A DNA stretch of 20,459 nt from assembly GCA_027600665.1 (NCBI GenBank), contig JADGJL010000471.1, positions 1-20,459 on the forward strand, written 5' to 3'. The notes under the pieces are model-generated. The model saw only the letters and a list, made by a program, of their open reading frames with translations. It searched no databases and was not told where the DNA came from. Every line of letters begins with the position of its first letter. Within the stretch, counting starts at the first letter, position 1. A program made the translations under genes and the position numbers. Of the stretch, positions 8,055 to 17,447 are shown one piece after another. The stretch is from Irineochytrium annulatum. Its lineage: Eukaryota > Chytridiomycota > Chytridiomycetes > Chytridiales > Chytridiaceae.

Positions 8055-8393
8055 TGCGAGATCGTCACCTTTTCGCGTCAATTTTATTTAGCCGCATTTA
8101 TCCTGCGCATAATGAAAATCTCTCTCATATTATAACTTAATCATTCGTAGTCTATCCTCTCATGGCTACCAGTAAGCATTAACGTGAAATCAGAACTCTA
8201 GAAGGCCTAAGACTAATGATATGGTAGTAAGTAAGTGAAGTGTAGAAGGGTAACAGACTTTTGCGTCAACGAGGGCCGGGTAACACTACGTCCAAAAGTC
8301 CACTGATTATAAAGGCAAAAAAACACAAAGCCATGTTCCTTTTTGAGAACAGTCTGTCTAACGACCGGTGAGCGCCAAACAGACCTACACCCT
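8055..8393. other. Spacer between SDR and IDH genes
   Basis: Promoter side of the SDR gene and 3' flank of the IDH gene. A 73-codon open frame at 8213-8434 (-) overlaps the IDH end and has no domain. Apart from the AT box near 8081 nothing was recognised. Confidence 0.5.
8081..8090 (-). promoter_or_regulatory. TATA-like box of the SDR gene
   Basis: TAAATAAAAT on the minus strand, 27-36 nt before the chosen ATG at 8054. The box leaves little room for a longer leader, which fits the chosen start. Confidence 0.3.
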
Positions 8394-10396
8394 TTACTGC
8401 CCCTGCGCCTTCGAGAACTTGTTCTCCCCATCAATCTGCAGCAACATCTCCGTCGAACACACCCTCACTTTCTTCGCCAAGGTCGCCGCCGTCGCCAACA
8501 ACGCCGCCTCCATGCTTTCGGCATTCCCCTTCGCCTTAACCTCATCCTTAACCTCCAACCTGCACCGGTAGTAGTTCACCACCTCCGTGTACAGCGACCC
8601 CGTCGGCCACACCTGCGTGCCCCGGTTCGAGATCATCACAAGCTCCAGCCCACTCGCCTTCGGGACCAAGCTCTTGATCTCCTCCGCCAGGACCGCCGGC
8701 AACACCTCCGTGTCGACGAAGATATCAATTCCGACCGACTTCTCCTTGGACTTATCGCGCGGCGTCAACAGCTGAGGGTTGTGAGCCGGCAGGGTGGGCG
8801 GGACGAACTTGTGGACGAAGAAGAAGTCCTGCTTGGCGCTCTCAGGGAGGTTGCGGATGATGGCGGATGCGAACTCGTTCGTGCCGAGCGGAGAGCGGCC
8901 GGAGATCTGCGCCAGGTCCCCGGTGCGCTCGCCGTTGCCGAGGGTGACCTCGAGGGCCTTCTGAATGGCATCCTCGCGGTCGCCCATGCCGAGTTGGCGG
9001 AGCATCATGAGACCGGACATGAGGAGGGCTGTGGGGTTGGCCTGTGGGGATAAGGTCAGCATCATGTGGACATAATGAATCATAGTACGTACTATGTTCT
9101 TCCCAGCGATATCCGGCGCGGTGCCATGCACGGCCTCGAAGATGTTGATCCTATCTCCCAAATTCGCGCTTGGCGCCATGCCCAACCCTCCCACCAGACC
9201 CGCGCACAGGTCAGAAACGATATCACCCTGCAGGTTGGGCAGGACAATGAAGTCGAACTTGCGTGGGTCCATGACGAGCTTCATGGAAAGATCGTCAACG
9301 ATGGTATCGTCCGCCTTAATCTGCGGATAGTTCTTGGCCATCTCGTAGAAGGTCGAAAGGAAGAGGCCGTCGGTCAGCTTATGGATGTTAGCCTTGTGGC
9401 AGCAGGTAATGCGCTTGGCGTTCTTGCTGGTGGCCACCTGTCCATACCGGTCGCGTCAGCGTCTGCGTCCCTACGGAGGGAAAACAAAGGATACGAACCT
9501 CAAACGCCATCTTATGAATTTGGTTGCTCCCAGGCCTGGTGATCAGCCTCCTGGTCTGCGCGACATCGTGCGTCTGGTAGTGCTCAATCCCACCGTACGT
9601 GTCCTCGATGTTCTCGCGGAAGAGTGTGAGGTCGATGTGGATTCCCGCCCTGCTGAAAACCGTCTCGACACCGGGAAGGGTCTTGAACACCCTTTTGTTC
9701 GCGTACGTACTCCAGGTCTTACGAGCGGTGACGTTGATGGATTTCACACCCTGTTGCGTGAACGTCAGCCATGCCTCCACGAGACGCCATTATAACAAAC
9801 TTCTCTCCTCTACCCCGGCTCTAAGATAACACTTACAGTTCCCTTCGGCGTCTCCATCGGCCCCTTGAACAAGACGCCAAGCTTCTCGACCGTGGCTTTG
9901 GCTTCGGGCGTCATGCCGTTGCCGTGTCCCTTCAGGTAAATGTCCTTGCCCATCTCTACGAAGTTGTACTGGAAGGGGATGCGGGCCGCGTCAAAGATCC
10001 GGAGGGTGGCATCCATGCTGTTCGGAGTTTGATCATGATGAGCAAGTGATCAAGGACGGCGGGGAGGGAGGAGCAAGCGCCGTCTTTGAACATAAGAAAG
10101 ACGAGCGATAGTTTCCAGCCGCGGTCATCAAGCCTTGGCTGCATCCCATCATCCCAAGCGCATCCCATCGTCAGGGACATCCCGGCTTGATCACTTCTCC
10201 TGCCCAAGACACGGGTTCACGGCTAGCGACGGCCCTCCGACCCGTCGTTCAAGCTCCGACCGCAACCGGATCAAGCCTTCCCCGCGCGCTCTCCTGGCCG
10301 CGATCAATAGAATCCCGCTGGTGCGACTCACATCTCCGGACCGATGCCGTCGCCCTTCGCGACCGCGATCGCGAGCTTGCCTGCGTTGGCGGCCAT
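8394..10396 (-). CDS. Isocitrate dehydrogenase, bacterial Thermus/Rickettsia type, predicted NAD+-dependent
   Basis: Five exons (10396-10332, 10017-9837, 9750-9499, 9437-9093, 9041-8394) with introns of 314, 86, 61 and 51 nt give 496 residues, about the length of Thermus thermophilus IDH. Marks in order: KGDGIGPE (14-21), KSINV (85-89), REN (127-129), Tyr134, HKANI with Lys181, metal-site Asp214, Asp238 and Asp242, and HGTAPDIAGKN (270-280). Residues after about 340 form the extra C-terminal domain of this subgroup. It oxidatively decarboxylates isocitrate to 2-oxoglutarate. Asp275-Ile276, where NADP+ enzymes have Lys-Tyr, predicts NAD+. An in-frame TAA two codons before the ATG fixes the start; no mitochondrial presequence is visible, so it may be cytosolic. 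Eukaryotic mitochondrial NAD-IDH subunits are shorter and lack the C-terminal domain, so a bacterial origin is likely. Confidence 0.92.
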
Positions 10397-11333
10397 TGTT
10401 TATGACGAGGATGGGCGAGTTGAAGACCAAAAATCGAAAATTTACTGCGCGATCGACCCGAGGCGGATCGGGAGGCAGGTTGGAGGGACGATCAGGCCAG
10501 GGGGGGAGTGGGTGCCGGTGAACGTGCGGATCAGGCGAGACGCGTTGGTAGGCGCTACGATGTCCCCCTTCCCTCGATCAGCGGTGAAGCTTTGCGATTT
10601 CACTTTCATGCTACTGGGCGGAGAGAGAGGACGACCCTCAAAGAAAAGTTCATTGAACATGGTGGTCAACACGGCGGGCGGGTCAAGGCCATGTCACGGC
10701 AATTACAGGCCGTCGATTTTTGGCCGCCTCTTCATGGAAGGAAGCGTGAAATATGTATTTCACGACTGTGTTGAGAAACCAAGTCAAACCGGTACTCGGA
10801 GAATAACGCGGCCAGTCATCATAGCTTAGATATAACATGAGAGCATCGGAGGGTAACCTTCCGTCGAAGGAAGCGGTGACCGCATTCCTTGACTCTCAAG
10901 GTGAACGCCCAAAACTCGCGAAGGGATTACTCCATAGACAGTATAGACCACAAATCCAGTTATCAGTCCCCATTCGGTTTAACAGCTGCACGCGCGCAAG
11001 CTGTAAAAAGCTCGTCACCATCAGGGAACGCAATCAAAGGCTTACACGGCTGCCCCGAAATGCAATGGCGAATTCCCCAACGCCAAGAACTGAGAAAGCT
11101 CAATGACGGGAAAGCTGACAAACAGCACAAGGAGATTTAATCAGAGGCGTGGGAACGACAGGCAGGGAACGTAAACCTGAGCTAAAAGCCAAGAACGAGA
11201 GAAAAGGTTGATGCCGGTAATGAAGCGGTAGCCATGTGTAATAAACATCCTAAGGTTTTATACGATGTGTAGAACTGTTCCTCGATCCGCACGTTGCAGT
11301 GTTAACCTACTTCATCCATGCACATCCCCTAAA
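10397..11333. other. Spacer upstream of IDH
   Basis: About 940 nt with the IDH promoter and the 3' flank of the first GNAT gene. A 161-codon plus-strand frame (10344-10829) overlaps IDH exon 1 in antisense; it has no recognisable domain and is probably fortuitous. No RNA gene or repeat was recognised. Confidence 0.5.
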
Positions 11334-11924
11334 CTACCCCCCTTTAACCATCAACACATGCGGCGTCCCATCCTCATCAAACTCCTCCCCCTTCGTCCTA
11401 TACGCCAACTTTTCATAGAACCCTTTCTTCGGCACCTGCGCGTGCAGCTTGAACCTCCCACACCCATTCTCATCCTTCACCACCTTCTCCGCCGCCACCA
11501 TCAAGTCCCTGCCCACGCCCAAACCCCTCGCCTCTTCCACGACCGCCACCCTGCCGATCTTTCCCCAAGCGCCGCCGCCGGCCTTGTCGTCCACAACCAT
11601 CATCGCCCTGCACGTCCCGATCGCCACACGCTCTCCGTCGACGACCGGCAGCCGTCCCTTCGTGTTCGCGACGGAGGGATGGGACAGCGGCACCGTTGCG
11701 AGAAGGTGGATGGTGGAGGGGACGTAATCGAGGTCATCCAGCTCGGTCTCGGGCGCGTATTTCTACGATCACGGCCCGGATATGAACATCACGGAAGGCA
11801 CGGCAACAGGGCGAAGGAGTGAAAGGGGCAGGCATACCTGCTCCTCGACGAAGACTATCATGCGTATCCGGAGGGCGGCGTCGAGGAGCGGGCCGGAAAC
11901 GGCCCGGGTGATGATGACTGACAT
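11334..11924 (-). CDS. GNAT-family N-acetyltransferase (paralogue 1)
   Basis: Two exons, 11924-11838 and 11762-11334, joined across a 75-nt phase-0 intron (GTATGC...TCGTAG), give 171 residues. The start is set by alignment with the paralogue at 14514: both begin with Met-Ser, then a short strand. RMIVFVEEQ (21-29) is the typical N-terminal motif of small GNATs such as the ElaA/YjcF type, and the intron falls right after it. IGTCRA near 77-82 is the next core strand. Motif A, which binds acetyl-CoA pyrophosphate, is ARGLGVG (107-113). LHAQ followed by KKGFYEKLAY is the end of the fold, where the Tyr often acts as acid. The acceptor amine is unknown. Its nearest relative in the window is GNAT 2, inverted, beyond the receptor gene. 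Confidence 0.9.
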
Positions 11925-12401
11925 TTGGGGCTTGTGCAGGCTTGTTCGATTGCCGCAGTCTGGGCAGGTGGAAGAAATCCCAAAATTTACGGAATTGACA
12001 CTGAGGAGGACCCAGTAAGGAATCGGGTCAGTATTCAAAGGAAAGGAACTTCATGGGACAAATGACATTGTTGAAACAATGCAAGTGGTATAACAGAGCA
12101 GGCGTATAAATGGTTCGATCCAGCGTCACCATTTATAGTGTCTTAACCCACGTCGGTCCGCCTGAGCATTGTTCCCGCCAGAAGAGTACGCGGCCGTTCT
12201 CTTTACCACCGTCGCCCCACCCCGCTCGTCTCATCCCGAACGTCAACCCCAACTCTCGGCTGCGGTAAAAGCATCTCGTTCTGTGCCGTGCCAGATCTCC
12301 TTTGGCTTGCGTCTCAAATTGGGCTGATCAAGCCGCCATTCGTACGCCAGCATGCCGTAAACGGCGCCCGCCCATCAATAACATTCGCCGCCGTTACTCC
12401 A
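11925..12401. other. Spacer between GNAT 1 and 7TM receptor 1
   Basis: 5' flank of GNAT 1 and 3' flank of the receptor gene, both on the minus strand. The GNAT 1 frame is open for 38 further codons upstream of its chosen ATG to another Met codon, so a longer N-terminus cannot be excluded. Nothing else was recognised. Confidence 0.5.
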
Positions 12402-13779
12402 TCATGTGGCGGTCACAAAGCTGCTGCTCCCAACCCCTACATCCCCGACACGAACGACACCCGTCCTATTCTCATCCCCCGACCCCATCGTCCGACTCGC
12501 GCCGTCCGCCTCCGTGCCGAAAGACCTCATCTCCATCTCCTGGCCCCTATGCGCCGGCACCGGCGGCATCCCCACCCTCGCGACTCCCTCCTTACGCCTT
12601 CCATTGATCGTCGTCTCGCCCTGCCCATGCCCCGATAATTTCCGGGAAGGAAGAAGGGGCCATATGGCGTGTCGGACGGACGCGTCAAAGCAGATTAGGA
12701 CGAACGTGAATGTGCCGAGCAGCGAGGCGAGGGTGACGGAGAAGAAGTTGAGGACGTCGGAGTGGATGAGGGAGGGGACGGTGTCGGAGATGGATTGTGG
12801 CAGGTTGGTGAGGAAGGGGATTGCGAGGCTGTTGGTGGGGAGGGTTAGGGGTTAAAAACAGGGGAGTCAAGAATTGGACTTACTAAAAATTCAGCTGGAT
12901 CGTCGCCGACCGCAAGAGGTTTGACGCCGATTCCGGCATATCCGGCGTTAACGGGCTCACGGTTTCGCTGTCTCCCGGACCAGCCTCCTCCGCTCCTCCT
13001 CCTCGAAGCCTCCTCCGATTCCGGTTCCCTCCATGAACCAACCCCTCCACATCCCGAACGATCCACCTCACCCCAACCCAAATCGCGACCGCGAACACCG
13101 CGTCCACCAAACTCATCCCATACAACGGCGCGTAATAGAAAGCCCAGGCGAACGTCCCCGCCTGAGGTCCGACGAACCAGCACCCGTCGATGTCGTCGTC
13201 GCCCGTCGCGTTCAGGAATAAGGGAGGGGTGGAGAAGATGAAGGAGAGGATCGAGGATGCAAGGACGAAGGTGAGGAATATGTGGCGCGGGAGAGGGCGG
13301 CGGAGGACGGCTATTGTCAGGAGGCTTATGCTAAGAAAAGAGGGGAGGAAAGAACCGTGAATGGGGACGGTTAGTGCTGCAAGACAAAAAGTGTCCGTAT
13401 TCTCCAGTGCAAACAGTACTTACGCCAAACAAGTCGTCAAGGCACAGCTCATTAAGTTACTCCCGATATACAAGATGATCGACACCTTGCAGTCGACGCT
13501 GTCCTTGGCCCAAAGCCCATAAATGTAACTTGCATGCACCACGCTGTTCGCGATGCACATGCTCATGATCAACCTCAGGGTCAATCGCCGCAGTGTATGA
13601 GGATTCCGTCGTTGTGCAAGTAAGAACAGGATGATCGAGAGCAAGGAGAGGAAGAGCGAGAGAGAGTTGAGGGATGTTGTGAGAGCGGGGGAGATTGGCA
13701 GGAACCATGATGTGGAGTTGGTGGAGGTGTTGGAGGCGAGGGAGGTCGAGATGTCGACATGGACGAGGGAGGGATACAT
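12402..13779 (-). CDS. Seven-transmembrane receptor, cAMP-receptor-like (paralogue 1)
   Basis: Three exons (13779-13424, 13330-12884, 12828-12402), with introns of 93 and 55 nt, give 409 residues. Seven hydrophobic spans can be placed, the first at about 38-55. Cys97 at the start of span 3 and Cys169 in IDGCWFVG before span 5 are the classic GPCR disulfide pair. The third cytoplasmic loop is basic and Gly/Arg-rich. A hydrophilic tail follows span 7. The N-terminus has possible N-glycosylation sites (for example NTS at 17 and NST at 21). The first acceptor was chosen (CTTAG, 13333-13331) because an earlier CAG leads to a stop and because the joined sequence aligns with receptor 2 without gaps. 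The type resembles class E (Dictyostelium cAMP receptor) or Git3-like GPCRs. Ligand unknown. Confidence 0.82.
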
Positions 13780-14513
13780 GGTAGGGAATCGTGTTGACGA
13801 GACCTGGCGGTGGTGATTTAGAGCAGCTTGATGGCGGAGGCTTCGGTTGGCCGCGAAAGGGTCGGCTGTGGGAGAAGCGACTTCTCAGCGGTCGGGACGA
13901 ATGAGCGCAGTGGATGCGGAAGCTCCCGTCTGGATATCTCGAAGGCCACCGCCCGTATCAGAGCTTCGCGAGCGCTGCCGCCCGTGTCCTTTCAGTGCGG
14001 GGCCACTTGGCTCCAGCCACTTGGCAAAGTGATGGCTTGGTCTGCCATGGCTTGTGCGATTTCTGAACTGCATGTGCATGTGCGTGTGCATGCTTCGTGG
14101 AGTGGCGCGGCCCGTCAATACAACATCGTTCGCCCTCTTCTTCCTGGCAGGAGCCAACACATGCAGCTCGTCGGCACTCGACTCCGTCGCCCTTCCCCGC
14201 TGCAACCAGCCATCAGCACCGCGAAGCAGGCATCCCATCGAGACAACTCACGACGGCCATTGCGGCACCTCGCCATCTCGACTCGAAGGACTGGAGCGGG
14301 CTGAACGCGCTCGTGACGGGGTATGCGATCGATTTTATGAAATGGGCAAGCTCCATTGGAACAGGCCCTATCAGCGCTTGCACCAATCCTCGTCGGCTCG
14401 ACGGAATAGAGCTTTGCAAGGCCGGCAGGGGGTCGATCCGGCCCGCATACGCTACCCCTCACCCACATAGATCGCTCTAATGCAGGCGTAGGTCAAATTC
14501 CTTCATCGTCGCC
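13780..14513. other. Divergent spacer between receptor 1 and GNAT 2
   Basis: About 730 nt serving as upstream region for both the minus-strand receptor and the plus-strand GNAT. Several long open frames on both strands look like by-products of GC-rich sequence. A possible gene relic lies at 14232-14409. Confidence 0.5.
14232..14409 (+). pseudogene. Possible NTF2-like/SnoaL-like gene relic
   Basis: In one frame the sequence reads SRQLTTAIAAP then RHLDSKDWSGLNALVTGYAIDF (to about 14336). This resembles the first helix and following loop of NTF2-like (SnoaL_4, scytalone-dehydratase-like) proteins, which often carry LD-x-KDW and a later D-x-x-x-DF. A +1 frame shift then gives APLEQALSALAPILVGSTE and a stop at 14407-14409, reminiscent of the next helix in that fold. 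Only about 55 residues of a normal 130-150 could be present, so if real it is broken and truncated. Recognition is by eye on a short stretch. Confidence 0.2.
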
Positions 14514-15111
14514 ATGTCCCACATCATCATCAGCCGGGTCTGCACAAGCACCGCCCTCGCGGCCGCTGTCGAGATCCGCCGCCAAGTCTTTGTCGAGGAG
14601 CAGGTGACCCTCTCGATCCCAAATCACTGGCGCGTTAAATGTCTACAAACGACAGCACTACCCCCTCGACATCGAGTTCGACGCCGTTGACGACGATCCC
14701 ACGACCGTTCATATTCTCGCGACCCTGCCCGCAACGAAGGCTTCGTTATTCGTGCGGCCACAGGGCCTGCCACTCCTCGACGTCGACGACGGCGGTGGCT
14801 CGCGCGTCGCGATCGGGACGTGCCGCGCGATAACGGTCCCCGACGCGTCCCGGGAATCGGGGTGCGTGGATTGGTGGTGGAAGATCGAGCGGGTGGCGGT
14901 CGTGAAGGTGGCGAGGGGGCTGGGCGCGGGGAAGGAGTTGGTAAGCGGGATGGAGAAGGTCCTATTGAAGGAGCAAAACGAGGTGGGAAGGTTCAAGCTC
15001 CATGCGCATGCCAACAGGAAGGGGTTCTATGAAAGGTTGGGGTATGTTATGGAGGGTGGAGAGTTTGAGGAGGATGGGAGCACGCTGGTGTTGATGGTCA
15101 AAAGGAAGTGA
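14514..15111 (+). CDS. GNAT-family N-acetyltransferase (paralogue 2)
   Basis: Two exons, 14514-14603 and 14656-15111, joined across a 52-nt phase-0 intron (GTGACC...CGACAG), give 181 residues. The intron sits right after RRQVFVEEQ (22-30), at the same site and phase as in GNAT 1, so the genes share descent. IGTCRAIT (83-90) and motif A ARGLGAG (116-122) are conserved; HANRKGFYERLGY closes the fold with the putative acid Tyr. The two proteins align over their whole length, with about half the residues alike. This copy has longer loops before IGTCRA and before motif A. Orientation is opposite to GNAT 1 and convergent with receptor 2. Substrate unknown. Confidence 0.91.
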
Positions 15112-15532
15112 GGCTATGGAGGATACGGAATGATCTAAAAGTTGGTTATGCTCGAGCGAGAGGCCACGCAAGGGGACATAACCAGCACGAGTCTCAATCT
15201 CCACAAGACGAACGCGCATTTCAAACATTGGGTTCTATGAGCGTCCGGAGGCATTTACGTTCAACAACTCCGCAAGCAATTGCCAACGCCGCTGGTATTG
15301 AGCAGTGCTCCATGCAAGAAAAACGCAAGTAGTCGGCAGCCAAACGAAGGACATACAGGTGTGGGTGTTACGCGTCATGGTTCCCCAGAACCAAACCGGA
15401 AATGTAGTTTCTTTTTCTATGACTAAGTACAAAGAACTCTGAGGCCGCTGCAATGAGCAGGTGTAGATAAGACATGCGCAAGTAATGGGATAATACGCCA
15501 TAGTCGTGAACTTCCCAACCCCCCAACCCCAA
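15112..15532. other. Convergent 3' spacer between GNAT 2 and receptor 2
   Basis: About 420 nt of 3' flanks. A 120-codon minus-strand frame (15235-15597) overlaps the receptor's last exon in another frame and is not called. No RNA gene was recognised. Confidence 0.5.
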
Positions 15533-16794
15533 CTACACCCAATGCTGCGAATCCCGCGTCGCGGCCTTGGTGGGCGACATGACCATCTCCATCCCATCCT
15601 CCTCGTCCCCGTCCACGCCCACCCTGCCGCGCGCCGCGCTCCAGCTCTTGTGCGCCGACGATTGGAACATCGTCGACGTGCGCACGTGGGCCGGCAGAGC
15701 CGGTTCAGGCTTGGGGAAGAGGGACTTCTTGAGCGTCTTGTCGAAGCAGAGGACGACGAAGGTGACGATCCCGACCGAGCAGGAGAGGAGGACGGAGAGG
15801 AAGAGTGGGAACTGGGGTAATACGTAGGCGGGGTCGAGGGAGTCGATGAGGCATTCGAGGAAGACGCAGAGGAAAGGGATTCCGACGCTGTGATTAAGAA
15901 AAATGGGGACCGGTTAGCTATAGGAAGGCACTCAAGGGAGTCAAAGGCGGCAAGAAGAGAAGAAACCTACTAGTAGTTCACTTGCAAAGCGACTGACACG
16001 AGCGCGTCCTTGTTCCTCTTCTGTCTTGGCAGGTGCTGCTGCTGCTGCTGCTGCTGCTGCGACGTCATATTCGACTGGCTCTTGGGATGGTCCGAGGTGG
16101 CGTGATCGCTTGTGGACGGCTCCTCGATGGAGCTCTGCGGGTGATACAGCTTCCTCACGTGCTTGATGAACGCGACCCGGATGGCGACCGCGAAGACCAT
16201 GTTGAGGATGGCCATCGCGAAGAGGGGCCCGTAGTAGAACGTCCACGCGTCCCTCCGCGCGTTGTCGCCGACGAACCAGCAGCCGTCAATGTCCTCGAAA
16301 CCCAGCATGCCCGGCATCACGGCCGGCGGCAACGCGAAGGCGAGCGACATGATGAGCGCGCAGAGGACGTATATCTCGAACGCGCGATCGACGACGGACC
16401 GCTTGAGGACGGCTATCACGAACAGGTTGACGGCCAGCGCGGTCGTGAGGAAGGTCTCGAACAGGCTCGTGAGGATGTAGAGGAACGTGGACACCCTGCA
16501 GTTCAAGGGGTCCGTCACGTTGATGGAGTAGATGTAGTCGGCGTGGAAGACGGCGTTGGTGATTACGATGGCGAAGATTAGCCGGAGGGAGATGCGCTCG
16601 AAGAGGCGCCGGTTGCGATACCGGCCTACGGCGAACATGGCGAGCGCGAGCAAGGAGAGGGCGAGCGCGATCCAGTTCTCGACCTCGGAGAACTTGAGGG
16701 ACACGTCCGAGAACCAGCCCGACATGGACATGGAGGCGGTACCATTGACCGCGGCCGGGTCCATGCCGTCGTCGGTAGAGTTCATGTCGGCCAT
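15533..16794 (-). CDS. Seven-transmembrane receptor, cAMP-receptor-like (paralogue 2)
   Basis: Two exons, 16794-15971 and 15887-15533, joined across an 83-nt intron (donor GTAGGT, acceptor TCACAG), give 392 residues. Spans lie at about 40-58, 69-91, 101-131, 139-162, 183-209, 265-290 and 298-323. Cys99 and Cys172 (in DIDGCWFVG) form the expected disulfide. NST, NGT and NVT are possible glycosylation sites outside the membrane. The third loop (about 210-262) is Ser-rich with eight Gln in a row (246-253). The tail (324-392) is long and ends in HWV. The phase-2 intron inside a Tyr codon before VGIPFL matches the last intron of receptor 1; the other receptor 1 intron is missing here. Likely signals through a G protein; ligand unknown. 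Confidence 0.86.
16034..16060 (-). repeat. CAG trinucleotide repeat coding for polyglutamine
   Basis: Nine uninterrupted trinucleotide units, read as eight CAG codons and the start of a CAC codon in the third cytoplasmic loop of receptor 2. Receptor 1 has no such tract, so it arose after the duplication or was lost in the other copy. Confidence 0.9.
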
Positions 16795-17447
16795 CGTCAA
16801 GTCCTTGTCGTGTCAGAAGCGTTCCTTACGTCAGCCGGCGAGGAAGGCGCAGTGCAATATGTAGGCTTAAGGTAATAATAGCAACACGCATAATCGAAAC
16901 TGTTGTCGCTTCACCTCCGCGGCGACCAATCGGTCTGTCGATCAAGCATCATGGCTGACAGCTCGGTGGAGAGCCCGCCGGCAGTGGTTGGTCGGGGCTC
17001 AGCGCCTCGTGGCCTATACTGCTAATCTCAATCCTGGGCAGCGTACCATCTCCGCTTCCCCTTCCCAATGTCCTGACATGCTAATTCACTATCTTCCTCT
17101 CCATCCAATCCCGTTCCATCATCGGCGTCGGGCTCCAAAAGTTTATCGTGGCATCTGCACAGCTCAGCCTGCAACAGATAAGAAATAGCAGCTTTTGCTA
17201 TTAAAACGGCTATTTATATGAAGATATGCGAAGGTTGACCCGTTAACCAGTTGTCGTCCACCTAGTGGAAGTTGTTTGCACAGTGATTGTCGTTGTCAAT
17301 AATCCCTTGCATTGGGACATGCGTGACCTGACCTCAACAACTGAGCCTCAACCGGCAACGATCCACCTGCTCTCTCCCAGGTACGAGGCTATCATCACTC
17401 GACAAACGACGACGACTGGAGCGATGGCCAAATGTTAACACCACTCC
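16795..17447. other. Divergent spacer between receptor 2 and F-box gene
   Basis: About 650 nt acting as upstream region for both genes. Just before the F-box start, an ATG at 17424 opens a four-codon frame (ATG GCC AAA TGT, then TAA) and an overlapping ATG at 17432 opens another frame that runs past the start codon; both could damp translation if the transcript starts further upstream. Nothing else was recognised. Confidence 0.45.

Noticed and set aside
8394..10396. Assignment of the IDH as isopropylmalate, homoisocitrate or tartrate dehydrogenase
   Set aside because: REN-x-ED-x-Y-x-GIEH, the KSINV substrate loop and the extra C-terminal domain fit the Thermus/Rickettsia-type IDH; the other enzymes are about 350 residues and lack that domain.
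10344..10829. 161-codon plus-strand frame antisense to IDH exon 1
   Set aside because: No domain or signal is visible, and it overlaps an exon supported by the KGDGIGPE motif. It lies where the IDH promoter should be.
13828..14304. Long plus-strand frame upstream of GNAT 2
   Set aside because: Composition is Ser/Arg/Cys-rich without a domain, and the place is the divergent promoter of two genes.
14380..14460. Possible tRNA-like segment around GGGGGTCGATCCGGCCC
   Set aside because: A T-arm-like string is present, but no matching acceptor, D or anticodon arms could be folded.
11334..16794. Viewing the GNAT/receptor region as a toxin-antitoxin or defence island
   Set aside because: The genes are intron-bearing and eukaryotic, the receptors have a GPCR disulfide and topology, and no partner antitoxin is seen.
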